A DNA stretch of 64,000 bases from Streblospio benedicti (taxonomy: Eukaryota > Annelida > Polychaeta > Spionida > Spionidae). The stretch is taken from assembly GCA_019095985.1 (NCBI GenBank), contig CM032659.1:18019516-18083515 (forward strand), in the 5' to 3' direction. A program made the position numbers and the translations under genes. Below the pieces are notes generated by a model that saw nothing but the letters and a program-made list of their open reading frames with translations, made no database searches and was not told where the DNA came from. This document shows, in pieces, positions 34,285-45,430 of the stretch (position 1 is its first letter; the number at the start of each line of letters is the position of its first letter).

Positions 34285-34975
34285 GTGGCGACCACTTTCT
34301 GATCGTATACGTTCGTAAGACCAACCGTACAATTCCTACGAGAAGTGGGTCTTGGGTGTTGTCGTAGAGTAATCAGGCCCTTTGTCAACCATCAAATTTA
34401 AGAGGTGCGTGTCGTGGAAATGGATGAGCAACACCCTCAAGATTGCCGAATATGACTGAAAATCATCTGGCGACCTTGAAAAAATGTAACGTAAATGTCG
34501 GAGTTTATAGTATACTATCCAAGAGCACCGCTCAGTCGACTTATTTACACCAGGTCATTGGCACTCAATTTTTTATCCTTCTCAACTCCCGGGGGGGGCA
34601 TGCAACACTGGCTGCATATAGCATTTGCTGCTATAGTGCACACATATCAGTTACTCACACTAGTGTTAAGTGATGACCTGTACGTATTTTACATGTAGGT
34701 ACCACAGGGCAGTTTGCAGCCTGTTAGGGGTAAGTTTGCGCAACACCCACCACCACCACTCGGATAAGATAATGCGAGTGCACACGATGTTCTGCAACAC
34801 TCGTGCGATAGATACCAGCTTACAGAAGCAATAACTGCCCCATTCCACGACGCAAAAAATAAATTTCATGCATGTTCAAAATTCACTTGGGATCCCATTA
34901 TTTATTGATTTTAATCTGTGGCCCATAACGTGCTCGTACGAATGTCTGCGACCGTGATCGCGAAGTGGTCGCTAT
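34285..34975. mobile_element. Putative non-autonomous element with GCGACCACTT inverted ends
   Basis: Left GTGGCGACCACTTTCTGATCG with TACGTTCGTAAG nearby; right CGATCGCGAAGTGGTCGC-type end (complement GCGACCACTTCGCGATCA) with ACATTCGTACG nearby. Spacing is about 690 bp and the arms are imperfect. No transposase is seen. Confidence 0.35.
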
Positions 34976-35616
34976 TTGCGTAATGAGACTTATAAGACTA
35001 TTAGTTATGAACGCTGTTGTGTGTGATTGTATGGTAGTGTCATGGGAACAACTGAGATGTACAGTACACGGCAGATATGTATAATACTCGCCTGCATTTT
35101 CAATGCTAAAACAAAATCAGTATGTAAAGTTATGTAAATATGTTTTAGCCAATGGCACGCACGTGTACATTGGTACGTAGTCATGGTAACTATAGTTAAT
35201 GTATGGGTGTGGTTACTAAGCGTTATGTTCAATGTAGTCGTGGTTATTTTGATGTCTGTGTACCCACAAATGCTGATGAACATTCTGCACCCTGAGTATA
35301 TACTATATACAATGGTTTCTACGTCCACAAAAGGGCTTCTACACACAAAAATACAATGATGATAAAACACTGTTTCAAACCGGTGGTTTCTTAAAGGTAC
35401 ATTGGCATGTTTGACATTTGTTAATTATAGCCAAGTTAGTTCCGTAAAAGGTGTTCTGGTGATAAACGTATATCATAACGCTGTGCGTTTGTCCATATTG
35501 TATCACAGATTGTGTTAGGAAATAAAATGGATGTGATTATGATGTTTGCATAAAACAATCTACCATGAAACATTAAATGAATACTATTTTGGTACATGGC
35601 ATTTAAGAACCGGTTC

Positions 35617-35768
35617 CATAGGCAGATCCAGGTTTTTGGAAAAGGGGGGGCGCACTTAAGGAAAAGCACTTACGGGATTTCATGAAAAACCCTATGAAAA
35701 TGAAGTATTTTGGTGGGAAAAGGGGGGGGGGCGGTGCGCCCCCTGCGCCCCCTGGATCTGCCTATGGG
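35617..35768. mobile_element. GGCAGATCC-family MITE, well-preserved copy
   Basis: Perfect 16-bp inverted ends CATAGGCAGATCCAGG/CCTGGATCTGCCTATG. The interior has ACGGGATTTCATGAAAAACC, TGAAGTATTTTGGTGGGAAA and G-runs. GGTTC lies just outside both ends and may be a 5-bp target duplication. Confidence 0.9.
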
Positions 35769-37222
35769 TTCATGAAGCCATCTGAAGCATCAGTGAGTTT
35801 TCTGAGTACGTTCTGTACGTTGGTATGTTTGCATACGTCGAGACTTGTATCCGAATAAATGTACGAACAGAGGGTTGTTGCCAGTGTCGTTTTGATGAAA
35901 TCCCTCATCCCTATTTTATGCGGCCTTTCCCCCACACATTTTACTTCTTTATAAATCCACCACAATGTGGCCCTTTTAAATTTCTCATGTCACATTCAGT
36001 ATTTGATAAACATACAGAAACTATATGTGTTTTTATTCGGAAAGAGACGCAGATTCAATTAAATTCCATGCAAAACATACATTTTTAGTCCACATCACAC
36101 TCTGTTGCCATGGAAATCTGACTGGAGGTGATTTAATGATCACAAAATTTACACCCGAAACAACAAAGCTGGCCTCATTTCGCCTCGAATCTTTCCTATC
36201 TATAGCATTTCAATACACACTAGCATATATTCACAAGGCAGCTAAGGACTGTGTCCAACATATATCAAAAGATTGACAACATTGCGTGTGTGGATTTCTT
36301 TTAAATTGATTGGAAACAAAAAGTACCTATATTTCGTCACCTGCAGAAAGCCCAACAATGGTGGTTTCCCATCAAACAGTCTAAGTTTAAGGAACTATGC
36401 TGTTATTTTTTAGGACTAGACCCTTGTTTCATGTGCACCCTCTCTCAAGTATGGTCCACTACAGCTCAAGAAAGCAACCACCATACACCAATAAACATAT
36501 TTAAGTTTAAGGATATATGCTGTTATTTTTTAAAACCCCATGTCGCTCACTACACGGAAATAAGTACATATTTGTCACCCCATAATTATCTGGCGGCCGC
36601 CACCTTTTTAGTTGTGCAGCCGCGAAAATTCTGCGGATAAACGCTACATACAAGGGTGTGGTGTACGAGGGGTTGGGCCCGGGACCTTTGCTTGTAGAAG
36701 TTTGAAACGCTCCAATCACAGGCTGTTAATCTCAGGATGTGAATGAGGTCAAGTGATCAATCCAATCATTGCTAAAGATTTGCAGACTGTCAGTTTGCAC
36801 TTTCTATGTTTAAAAACACAAATAGAAGTACCGGTATATGTATCTATCCTGCTGGTTTGAATAGTCTACGTATAAAAAATCAAATCACAATACAAATGTT
36901 AAATAAAGAATTAGGTCATAGAAATCAATAAATTATGATAATCCAATCTCTGGTGAAACATTTCATGGGTCAATTTGACATCTGATGCTCAGAGTGGGTT
37001 TGTGTATCCTGATGCTCCAATGTGATAATATTCAGGGCAACATGCGAATGCATAATTAAAACCTATTTAGATGGCTGAAAGACTTAACGAGATTGCTCAT
37101 CAACGGGCAATATTTTAACGGGCAATTTTACACTGAATGGAGTATACACCTCACTGCAAGACGTGTTTCAAATTAAGCATAAAGAAGGGCGATCTAGGCA
37201 GATAGCAAACGTTTTAAACACT

Positions 37223-37740
37223 TTGATAAAAATTTTAAACGTATGCAAACACCATAGACGCAAGTTCAATACCATGAACATCTCTTTTATCTTAACCATG
37301 TCAATATCTGAGAATATTCATTTATCATGGAGATGGCGCGTGTATTACTTTTGCCACAGCAAATCCATTCATTTTTTTAATGATCGTGTTGGTTATATCA
37401 ATAGACCTAGACCCTATATATTTCTTCAATCACAACACTGAATTTTTACCTTATTGTTTACAGTTTCGGACAAATGACTATGTCCATCTTCAGAATCTCA
37501 CACTGCGCATGTCAGTCCTGGCAACTTCCCATCACCGACTTCCCATCATCGTGGGTTTCACGCTTTTCCCATTCACACAGCCTTCAAAGTCCGATGTTCA
37601 TGGTATACATTTCCAATAAGTAATAAGCCCAAATAGATAAGGATGCTTGCCATTGTCATAATGAAGTTGTACACGTGTGAAAGTTGGTGGACGCCTCGTC
37701 CTCGTAGACAGGGAAGGTGATTATAAGACTCGCACCAGCA
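37223..37740 (+). repeat. Dispersed repeat, copy 1 (pair with 47587-47975)
   Basis: Shares CGTATGCAAACACCATAGAC, ATCACAACACTGA.TTTTTACC, ATCTCACACTGCGCATGTCA and CACGTGTGA.AGTTGGTGGAC with the second copy in the same order and orientation, about 10.4 kb away. It runs into the Penelope-like fragment. Confidence 0.8.
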
Positions 37741-37870
37741 AGGAAGCAATCCACATAAGGGTGAACAAAGATGTCATGAATGGTGGCCCCTATTTGGGGC
37801 TACTGGTCCCTAATGAAGTGGTCGCTCCCACTGCTAAGTCAAATCTGACCTATCAACGCTATGGATTCTA
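37660..37870 (+). mobile_element. Penelope-like retroelement fragment (GIY-YIG tail)
   Basis: The plus-strand frame contains VDREGDYKTRTSKEAIHIR followed by NKDVMNGG, resembling the conserved DRE...R..KEAI.I....MNRDGG tail that follows the reverse transcriptase/GIY-YIG region in Penelope-like and related elements. Only this short end is visible. Confidence 0.5.
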
Positions 37871-37959
37871 GTCTCGGTCACCCAGACCCTTCCTTTACTC
37901 ACTTACTTTCCGTCGGGAGGGTCTGGGCGCAGTAGTGTCAGTCTGGTTGATCGAGACTA
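37869..37959. repeat. Small inverted-end repeat (TAGTCTCG...CGAGACTA)
   Basis: TAGTCTCGGTCACCCAGACC and, inverted, GGTCTGG...TGATCGAGACTA enclose about 50 bp. ATCAACGCT occurs on both sides. A related TTGATCGAGACTAATC is at 2520-2535. Confidence 0.45.
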
Positions 37960-38493
37960 TCAACGCTGTTGTTTATGCGATGACGTGTCCGTAACGTATC
38001 TGACGTTATTCGTAGGGCGTATGACATCACATGACGCCAGGTACACCAAGGGCAATCAGAGTTCTTTAATTGTCTGACGAATTGGGGTGGACGCTAAAAT
38101 CCACCCGCCCCGGGTACCTACCATAGCTCTGCTCACACAGGCTTTAAAAACGTCAAACGAGGATTAGATCTAGACATGGGAAATTCAAGAATGAGCTCTA
38201 AATCTGAACTAAACATGAGAAAATAACAGTGTTTTTTTTAAACACATTTGCCATGTTCTAAAATCTGATTATCTGGATGAAACTGGATACTAGAAACTAA
38301 GGGGACTGCCATAGGCTGTATGAGTAGGAAAAAATGGTACATGTAGTACATTACATGTCGCCCGCTTCACAAGAACGCCGACAACTGACATTGAGTTGAT
38401 AACTGGTAGGCCCCGTAATGCAATAACTTGTTAGACTCTGCGTTTCAAATTCTCTTAAGAGTATGTGGCTTGATTGGTACAAATATTATAATT

Positions 38494-39637
38494 ATGGGAT
38501 CCAGGAAAAGAGCACGTAAGCTTGCTCTTTGTCTATTGATTCTATTTATTGTTGGTAAATACTTAGAACTGTCAACACTGCCTAATAGTGTCCACAATGC
38601 AAGGGTGTCATCAACAAATAGCAGACGTATCGGCTCACATACAACAGAACATTCTTTCCTGGATAGACACAGAACATGGGCAAATCATCAGATGTTAAAT
38701 CATCAGACACGTGGTAAAACTGCTCTGGATGGAGAAAATAAATCAACAATGATTGGTGCAAGGCGAAGTGGCTATCAGCGTCTTGGTAAAACTAAGACAT
38801 TCAGGAGGGCACTCTCAATAGAAATGTACGAAAAGCTTCTGTCTTTAATGGAATATTTTCATGATCTCTGTGAAAGACATCAAGTGACTTTCGTAATGGC
38901 GGATGGAACTTTACTAGGATCCTATTTGTTCCACGATCTAACACCATGGGATGATGATCTTGATGTGATGGTCAGTTATAAAGATAGGGATAAACTGGTT
39001 AAAGCATTTTTAGAACCCGATCTTCAAAAATTATGGACTCCATACGTACTTTGGCTATGGAAATGTTTCCAACTGGTACAGTATGGAATATCTTAACGGG
39101 TCAAAACCAACTCCAACGATACCCCCTATACCACGGTTGAAGACCAAATTCAATGATTTGAAAACGAAGCTTTTTCCACTAGATGGCTCACCTGCTGGGA
39201 AATATCCATGGAAATATCCATTCATTGATATCCAATTTTATATGGAAAATGATAAAGAGGTCTGGAAAGCGGAATCTGGTATGCCACAGAGATTTAGATT
39301 TGCATTGTCCGATTTCTACCCACTGCATCCTCGGCCATTGGGAAAACTGTGGCTCATGGCACCGAAAAATACCAGACTGTATTTAAGAAAAAAATATCGT
39401 GTGTTCAGATGTAAGGAAAACTATTGGAATCATGTAAATGAAACACCTAATATTAGAAGAGTGGAAGTAAAGTGTAGCAGCTTAAAGGGGATTTATCCTC
39501 ATATAGTTAGACGACCGAAGACGGAAGACGGGTTGTTAGGGGTTGAAGAGACACTATGGCTTGGAGACAAATTACTGAATACTATATTTGTTGAAGAACC
39601 ATATAAGTATACAGCAGATTCTTTCTCTTTGGGTTAG
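38494..39637 (+). CDS. LicD/fukutin-type nucleotidyltransferase-fold protein, frameshifted
   Basis: Family members (bacterial LicD, FKTN, FKRP and many invertebrate 'W02B3.4-like' proteins) transfer phospho-sugars or phosphocholine in the secretory pathway; the substrate here is unknown. I chose the ATG at 38494, which gives basic MGSRKRARK and one membrane segment (LALCLLILFIVGKYL), i.e. a type II Golgi protein. Motif MADGTLLGSYLFHDLTPWDD at residues 135-154 continues into DLDVMV, the DxD-bearing LicD signature. The frame is lost between about 39035 and 39056, after LQKLWTPY. The protein-like sequence resumes one frame over (YFGYGNVSNWYSMEYLNG) and runs to the TAG at 39637. Together this gives about 380 residues in a single exon. 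A 36-nt GT-AG interval at the spot is too short and out of frame to be an intron. Either a sequence error or a recent pseudogene. Confidence 0.75.
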
Positions 39638-40481
39638 GCTAGAAAATGCTTGCAACAAATCTGTGATAGTCTTTCATGCATCATATTGAGCTATGACATA
39701 CTGGTGTCTAAAGGACTAAAACAAAATATTGAGAGGCTTACTAAATCCACTGGACTATGCAATGTATGCATAGAGTAGATTATCAACATGACACAAGAAT
39801 TATTTGCAGCTGAGATTTTCATAGTACTTTTTGCAAGTTATTAACTAATTGAGTTTTTAAAGTTAAACTATACATTAAAGTACTGGGGGCAATTGTTACA
39901 ATATATACATCAATAAAGCATGCAAAGTGTAAATATGTTATGTTTACTGTACACTTCCGCCAAGAATTAAATAGCCATTGGATGCAAAGCAGCGTATGCC
40001 GTAATTGAGGCTCATGCCTTTGTGAAGTTGTTGTATTCTTATTTACTTGTTTGAATGTTTAAAGGTTTTGCTGGTATATATCATATGTATGAATAATATT
40101 TCCTTTTTCTGGCACATGGCCAACCCCCTCAAAATCACATCCTTCTTGCTTGCCCTTTTGAACCGGTGATGTTTCAAAACTAACGCACAGACATGTGAAA
40201 TCACGTGAACGAGGAAGGTATTATATTTTTTTTGTGCGAAAATGTAAGGTATTTAATTACAATTGTCAAAATGTGTGCAGCAATTTCAAACTATTAAAAC
40301 GTCAATGCTCTAACCAATATTGCCGTTCACGCCCACGGTTGAAGTCGAACTTTGGAATAGCTGCCTCATAGTGCCTACTGTACAGTTGTCATCCCAAACC
40401 TCTAATAAAAGCGGATTATTCTGATTATTGCGTCGCTTCAGCAGCTGAAGCGAAAGCCTTGTGTTTCGTTCGTTTGTATAT

Positions 40482-40703
40482 ATGTTTGTCTCCAGACAAG
40501 CTAGAGCTTTTATGGCTGAAAATGGCACCTTGCGGTTTAGATACATGTTAATCATCTTGTCACTGGCAGTTATCGTGATAAATGCCGGCCTTGTAATACC
40601 GCTGGCCTTGAAAAAGCGCCGGGTGAATGAGCAGTTTGAAGTTAATAAATACTGGGGTGGCTATTCAATAAAATACGGTATACCTTTGGTGCATCTGGCA
40701 TAA
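40482..40703 (+). other. Small open frame with one membrane segment, uncertain
   Basis: ATG-started, 73 residues, with MLIILSLAVIVINAGLVIPL followed by KKRR, and an AATAAA about 26 bp after the stop. The same block exists upstream of POGLUT copies B and C, but there the frame is broken, which argues against a conserved protein. The AATAAA is conserved in all three. It could be a relic 3' end or simply promoter-side DNA. Confidence 0.2.
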
Positions 40704-40815
40704 GTATCAGGCCATTGAAATTTAATCAATAAAAGTCTGCAAAGCGTCAACATGCATTAGAATTACGTCGATAAACCATTCCACCCACAACATAGTAACA
40801 ACGTCGATGGTGTCT

Positions 40816-40830
40816 GGAAGATTCTAGAAT
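40816..40830 (+). promoter_or_regulatory. Heat-shock-element match upstream of POGLUT copy A
   Basis: gGAAgaTTCtaGAAt fits the three-unit HSF consensus nGAAnnTTCnnGAAn exactly, 48 bp before the start codon. A CRE-like TTACGTCG lies upstream at 40763. Both recur at equivalent places in copies B and C. Confidence 0.45.
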
Positions 40831-40877
40831 GACAGAGAAGTCACAGTGACATTGTCAGTGTCTTGAAACATTTTGTA

Positions 40878-42056
40878 ATGAAAATAATGAAGTTAATATT
40901 TGCCTTAGTAGGCATTTATTTGGTAATCTCACCCATTCAAGCTGACGACGAAAAAGATACTAGATGGAGACAGTATATGAAAAATATGAAGGATGCTCTA
41001 CGTGCTTTCAAACCATGTGATAAGATGACCTGCACATGCCATGAACCTCAGATAGATCGAGACTTAGAGCCCTTCAAAAATGGAATCAATAAGAAAGACT
41101 TTGAAAATGCAAAAACCCTATGGGGTGGAACTGGAACTGGAATACACTATCAAATTATCAACAACCGTCTGTACCGACAAAAAAAGTGTTCCTACCCTGG
41201 AAGATGCAATGGTATAGAACATTTTCTTAGGCAAACGAAGCAGAATCTTCCGGACATGGAATTCATCATCAATTTGAAGGATTTTCCACAATCATCCATC
41301 CACCTCAATCCGGTGCCAATTTTTTCATTCAGCAAGACTGCTGATCACTGGGATATACTATTCCCCGCCTGGTCATTCTGGGATGGAGGTCCAGCTATCA
41401 TGCCAATGTATCCAACAGGACTTGGGAGATGGGATGTTCACATGGACCGCATTCCAGAGGCAGCCAAAAAATTTGCGTGGTATGACAAAAAGGACCAAGC
41501 ATTCTTCCGGGGCTCACGGACTAGTAAGGACAGAGATCCCATCATCTTATGGTCCCGCGAACAGCCTGATTTGGTCAATGCATCTTACACCAAGAACCAA
41601 GCTTTCAGAGATCTCAATGACACCCTTGGAGCAGAACCAGTTGATCCTGTGCCATTTGAAGATCACTGCCAATACAAATACTTGTTCAACTTCCGAGGTG
41701 TAGCTTCCAGTTTCCGGTTGCGGCACCTCTTTCTCTGTGCATCCCTAGTGTTCCATGTCGGCAATGAATACATTGAGTTCTTCTATTCCTCGCTAAAACC
41801 CTGGATCCACTATATACCGGTTAAAGCAGATTTTTCCGATGCCAAAGATTTGCTGGAGTTTTACCGTGAACATCTGAATTATGCCAAGGATATTGCACTG
41901 AGGGGCCGTTTTATGATTATTGACCACCTCAAGATGGAAGATGTCCGATGCTACTGGGAGAAATTGTTGAAGAAATACGCAAATCTGACCACATGGAAAC
42001 CACAGCGCGAGGAATCCTTCATTAAAATTTCTGACCTTCGACATGACGAGCTTTAA
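40878..42056 (+). CDS. POGLUT1: POGLUT1/Rumi-like protein O-glucosyltransferase, copy A (intact, single exon)
   Basis: ER enzyme of the CAP10/KTEL family that transfers glucose (or xylose) from the UDP-sugar to serine in EGF repeats such as those of Notch. It is 392 aa, the same length as I recall for human POGLUT1. Residues 1-22 (MKIMKLIFALVGIYLVISPI...) form a signal peptide. INLKDFPQ places an Asp at residue 135, aligning with the catalytic Asp133 of the human enzyme. PVFSFSK-type PIFSFSKTADHWDILFPAWS, FWDGGPAIMPMYPTGLGRWD, FFRGSRTSKDRDPIILWSRE and YKYLFNFRGVASSFRLRHLF follow the family closely. It ends HDEL, an ER-retrieval signal. The start is the ATG at 40878, because upstream codons are non-ATG. 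Vertebrate POGLUT1 is multi-exon, whereas this gene has no intron. Confidence 0.95.
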   Translation: MKIMKLIFALVGIYLVISPIQADDEKDTRWRQYMKNMKDALRAFKPCDKMTCTCHEPQIDRDLEPFKNGINKKDFENAKTLWGGTGTGIHYQIINNRLYRQKKCSYPGRCNGIEHFLRQTKQNLPDMEFIINLKDFPQSSIHLNPVPIFSFSKTADHWDILFPAWSFWDGGPAIMPMYPTGLGRWDVHMDRIPEAAKKFAWYDKKDQAFFRGSRTSKDRDPIILWSREQPDLVNASYTKNQAFRDLNDTLGAEPVDPVPFEDHCQYKYLFNFRGVASSFRLRHLFLCASLVFHVGNEYIEFFYSSLKPWIHYIPVKADFSDAKDLLEFYREHLNYAKDIALRGRFMIIDHLKMEDVRCYWEKLLKKYANLTTWKPQREESFIKISDLRHDEL

Positions 42057-43219
42057 TGTGTAATTTCATACCCTTCTTACCATTGTGATCAATGGTTACT
42101 TTTACATGGCAGTGTATTGTCACTATACACACAGTCTGTGACTCTTTTTTCTATAAAGCACAATTGTAGCATTGATGTCCAAATTATAATGTAAATTATC
42201 TGGGGATGTTAACACTTTTTTGTAACAGTTCATGTAAATATTTTTGGGTGATATGTGTTATTCATCATTTACTTGATTGAGCATTATGAAAAATGCGTGT
42301 TAACAAAGTGGGATATACGGGGGACTAGGATTACCGTAGATATGATAATGAAACAATTTCTATGCAAGATATAGAAACTATATTTTGAACTTCAATTTTT
42401 GTAAAAAATCTTAACCACATTTTGTGTGTAAATGTTATGCATTTAGTTAAGTACTAGAAACAAAACAATAATTATTTTTCAACACAATTAATTGTAATTA
42501 GTTTTACATGTATTAATGTTATGTTGGATAACAGAAATCTTGTACTTTCTAATGTTTTTTTGAATTGATTTTGATGTCACTTCAGTATTAGTGCAGCAAA
42601 CTGTCAGCTCTTTGCATCTAGCAACGCTGCTGACTGTTTAAAATCTTCAATCACGAAGGTATGTCTTCATATCATTCTTCGATATTTGAAATTTGTGCAC
42701 TAGTATCTTATCAAGTATGAAACCTTATTTTGAAAGTGAAATGGATTTGCATTTCAGCAGTGAAAATTTAATCTACCGGTATGTAGACTACGTACATAAT
42801 TTTGTTGATAAACAGTCATATGTGCTATCGGCCAGAGAAACCAAAGAGGTGTAAAACTCAATCAGCGTGCATAAAAACATCCGGAATGTCTTTTAAACTG
42901 CCACGAAGCAGTTTTGAAATATCTACCCGTGGTCCAATAAACGCATTTTCTCTAAAACTTATTAAAACTAGAATCAGTCATGACCAGTCTATATCAATTG
43001 CCAGAGAGCAAGCGAACAGGCAATCATGACAAACCCGGTATATACAGCATTATGCACATGTACATGCATACATACATATGCTTGTCAAAATGGGGGAAAT
43101 CTCACTGAGGTTTGGAATGGTTTTGGTTAAAGGACGTTATGGGACAAAAGGTGAGTGTGGTTGTTTAACGTACAATCTAATAGTACCATATAATGTAGCT
43201 GATAATACAGAGAAAACTC

Positions 43220-43315
43220 AGGCAGATCCAGGGGTCACATTATTTTCATAGCGTTTTTGGCATGTTTGCTATAGATTGCGCTTACGAAACCAATGAGCTC
43301 TAAGCCCATGAGATC
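43220..43315. mobile_element. GGCAGATCC-family MITE remnant
   Basis: GGCAGATCCAGGGGTCAC at the left, TTTTTGGCATGTTTGCTATA and ACGAAACCAATGAG inside; the right end is lost. Confidence 0.55.
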
Positions 43316-44390
43316 TTTTTAGGTTAGCCTATCTCAAGGCCTTTAAATGATCTGACATGAAGGCCCCAAAAGCCTCTGTATGACGTCAATTTTGCAAAGA
43401 GTTTTTGCTAAAGTGACGTCATTTACTAAAAAGCACATGGCTTCTATTTTAGAAACAGCAGTCCAGCTGTAGTTGGGTATTTTCCGTTTAAACAATTGGT
43501 ACTGTTTATTTGTAATGTGGTTCTGGCTCATTAATTCACAAATAAGCCAGCCCCAGTTAGTAATGGGAAGTTTTAGCAGGTGGTACTGTTTATTTATATT
43601 GAGGAATGTTTGATGAAGTTCTGTCTAGTAATATTTTGTTTATTTTGAACTCTATTGTTATCTGATCATGGATAATGAAGCAATTAGACATAGCTTATAA
43701 AAAGATTGGATATGAACATTTTCATATAGTTTTACTTTTATCAACTGATTTTTTAAGTTTTCTTTGTCACACAACAAGCACTTTAATAGGTAGGAGGTTG
43801 AAGTCTGACATCCTTATTTGTTTTTATTTGTAGTTGACTTTTGGGGGACTATTATTTGGAGATGTATCCATTTTGGTAAAAAGACACTCAGGCATACATG
43901 TACATGTGCAAGTAACTGAGAAACACATCATTACAGGATTACATACTTAATATCTTGGCTGACCCTTACCTCACCCATGCATACATGTTCTGCTGCTTCC
44001 TGCTAGTGATTACTCTGGTTTTAAAGCTATAACAGGGCAGGATGTTTGAGGCTGCATATTTAATATCAGTGGAATTCTAGGTTCTGTAAAAGACCTTATA
44101 TCTATTAGAGCTGGAGGCCGTCACAATTGTACTTGCTCTTTTGACACGACAAGTTTTTGTAATAATAGAAATAAAAAAACGATATAAGGGTTTGAAAGAC
44201 TACCCCTAGGTGTGCCCCCCACCTTTTGAAAACCTGGATCAAATGCCAGTGCATCCCGGTATAGAACTAGACATTTGCATGATACCGTAGTTAATCCTTA
44301 CACTAGTGAACTGTCAGGTAGGCTACCCGGTAATGTCCAAAGTCACGAGTTTAATGAGCTGATATTTTCCATGTGGCCATTGTGTTTACA

Positions 44391-44587
44391 GGACCGTCAG
44401 TGTGACAAACATCGTACAGCTCCCTCCTCGCGAGAGGCGGAGAGAAGCAGGAGGTGCATGCTACCACCACCACCAGCGTGAGTGAGGCCGTGGCTAGCCG
44501 CACCGTGGGCCACACCAATGTTGCCACCGATGCCACCCCAAAGCGGGCCGGCGCCCCGTCCATTGCATCCATGCCCTCAGTGTGTTG
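44391..44587 (+). pseudogene. Exon-like fragment of an unidentified gene
   Basis: TTTACAG acceptor, then a frame reading TVSVTNIVQLPPRERR. After a one-base shift it continues as KQEVHATTTTSVSEAVASRT and further Thr/Ala-rich residues to TGA at 44587. Base composition (GC-rich, codon-third biased) contrasts with the AT-rich surroundings. The inverted duplicate at about 48650 keeps the acceptor and only the first dozen exon bases. I do not recognise the protein. Confidence 0.3.
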
Positions 44588-44674
44588 ACCACATGCGGCA
44601 GATTGTCATCACTTCGAGCCCATGCACGACAAAAGTCGATTCCTTGGTTCCCCTGCCCACAGAATTGATTATGT

Positions 44675-44835
44675 GAACTGTCATATCACTTTGATGATGT
44701 GAACTGTACTATAATGTGATGTGAACATTTGGCGATGTTTAACGTTTGGTGATTTGAACTGTCCTATAACTTTTGGTGATGTGAACTGTACTATAACTAT
44801 TGGTGATGTGAACTGTCATATAACTTTTGGAGATC
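44675..44835. repeat. About 28-bp minisatellite
   Basis: Five diverged units of GGTGATGTGAACTGTACTAT followed by AACTTTTG. Confidence 0.8.
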
Positions 44836-45388
44836 ACTTACATAAATATTGATGTCAAACTATAGTATTGTTTAACTTTTTAAGAATCACTTTCAGAATA
44901 AGTGCTTGGCGACTGTTTATCTATTATGTAATAGCTCAATTTCAACAATAGTACTGCTAAACAATAATATTTAACTTTATAGTTAACAGTAAATGTGTAT
45001 TCATGAATGTACTAATAAAAAAACCCGGAACATGCGTATAGCTTCCAAGAAAAGTCGAATAGCCCAGGCTCATTAAGTCACTGTCACATAGAAAAAAACT
45101 GATGAAACCTGTATATAACATGGATAGATTTTTACCGTACGTGGTCCATCCGTGCAGATGCGCCGACCATCAGTGTGTCATACGTTGTGTATACGGTGAA
45201 TTGCGCTGGAGGATTTCAGGGGTAGAACCATCCCGCGCTAATCATTTTGGAATGTTCAAAAGTATTGGCGCGGATGGATTTTTAGACTGCGTAGACTATA
45301 CGTGATATCACCGTGGCACAGCCGTAAATTATGCGTAGGTCTCAGGGCATTACGTTATATATCCGCCATTCATCTGTGGTGGTAGGCA

Positions 45389-45430
45389 GGCTAAAAAAAA
45401 AAAAAAAAAAGAAAAAGAAAAAAAAGAAAC
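45389..45430. repeat. A-rich tract
   Basis: A16 followed by G-interrupted A-runs; may be the tail of a retroposed sequence, but no body was identified. Confidence 0.7.

Larger units (their letters stand above)
32580..38493. other. Gene-poor stretch between ASB and the LicD-like gene
   Basis: Holds a MITE fragment near 33066 (ACAGAAGAACCTCTATC), the inverted-end element at 34285-34975, the MITE at 35617, a short direct repeat (TTAAGTTTAAGGA..TATGCTGTTATTTTTTA near 36384 and 36499), the dispersed repeat and Penelope-like fragment at 37223-37870, and a small inverted-end piece at 37869-37959. No host gene is recognised. Confidence 0.5.
39638..40877. other. Spacer between the LicD-like gene and POGLUT copy A
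   Basis: AT-rich, without a recognised gene until the duplicated block begins near 40440. That block contains a 74-codon frame (see 40482) and the promoter motifs of POGLUT copy A. Confidence 0.5.

Noticed and set aside
39046-39081. 36-nt GT...AG interval as an intron of the LicD-like gene
   Set aside because: Too short, and joining it leads straight to a stop; a frameshift explains the data better.
40863-40877. Earlier TTG start for POGLUT copy A (and the same for B)
   Set aside because: TTG is not a usual animal start; the next ATG gives a clean signal peptide and the family length.
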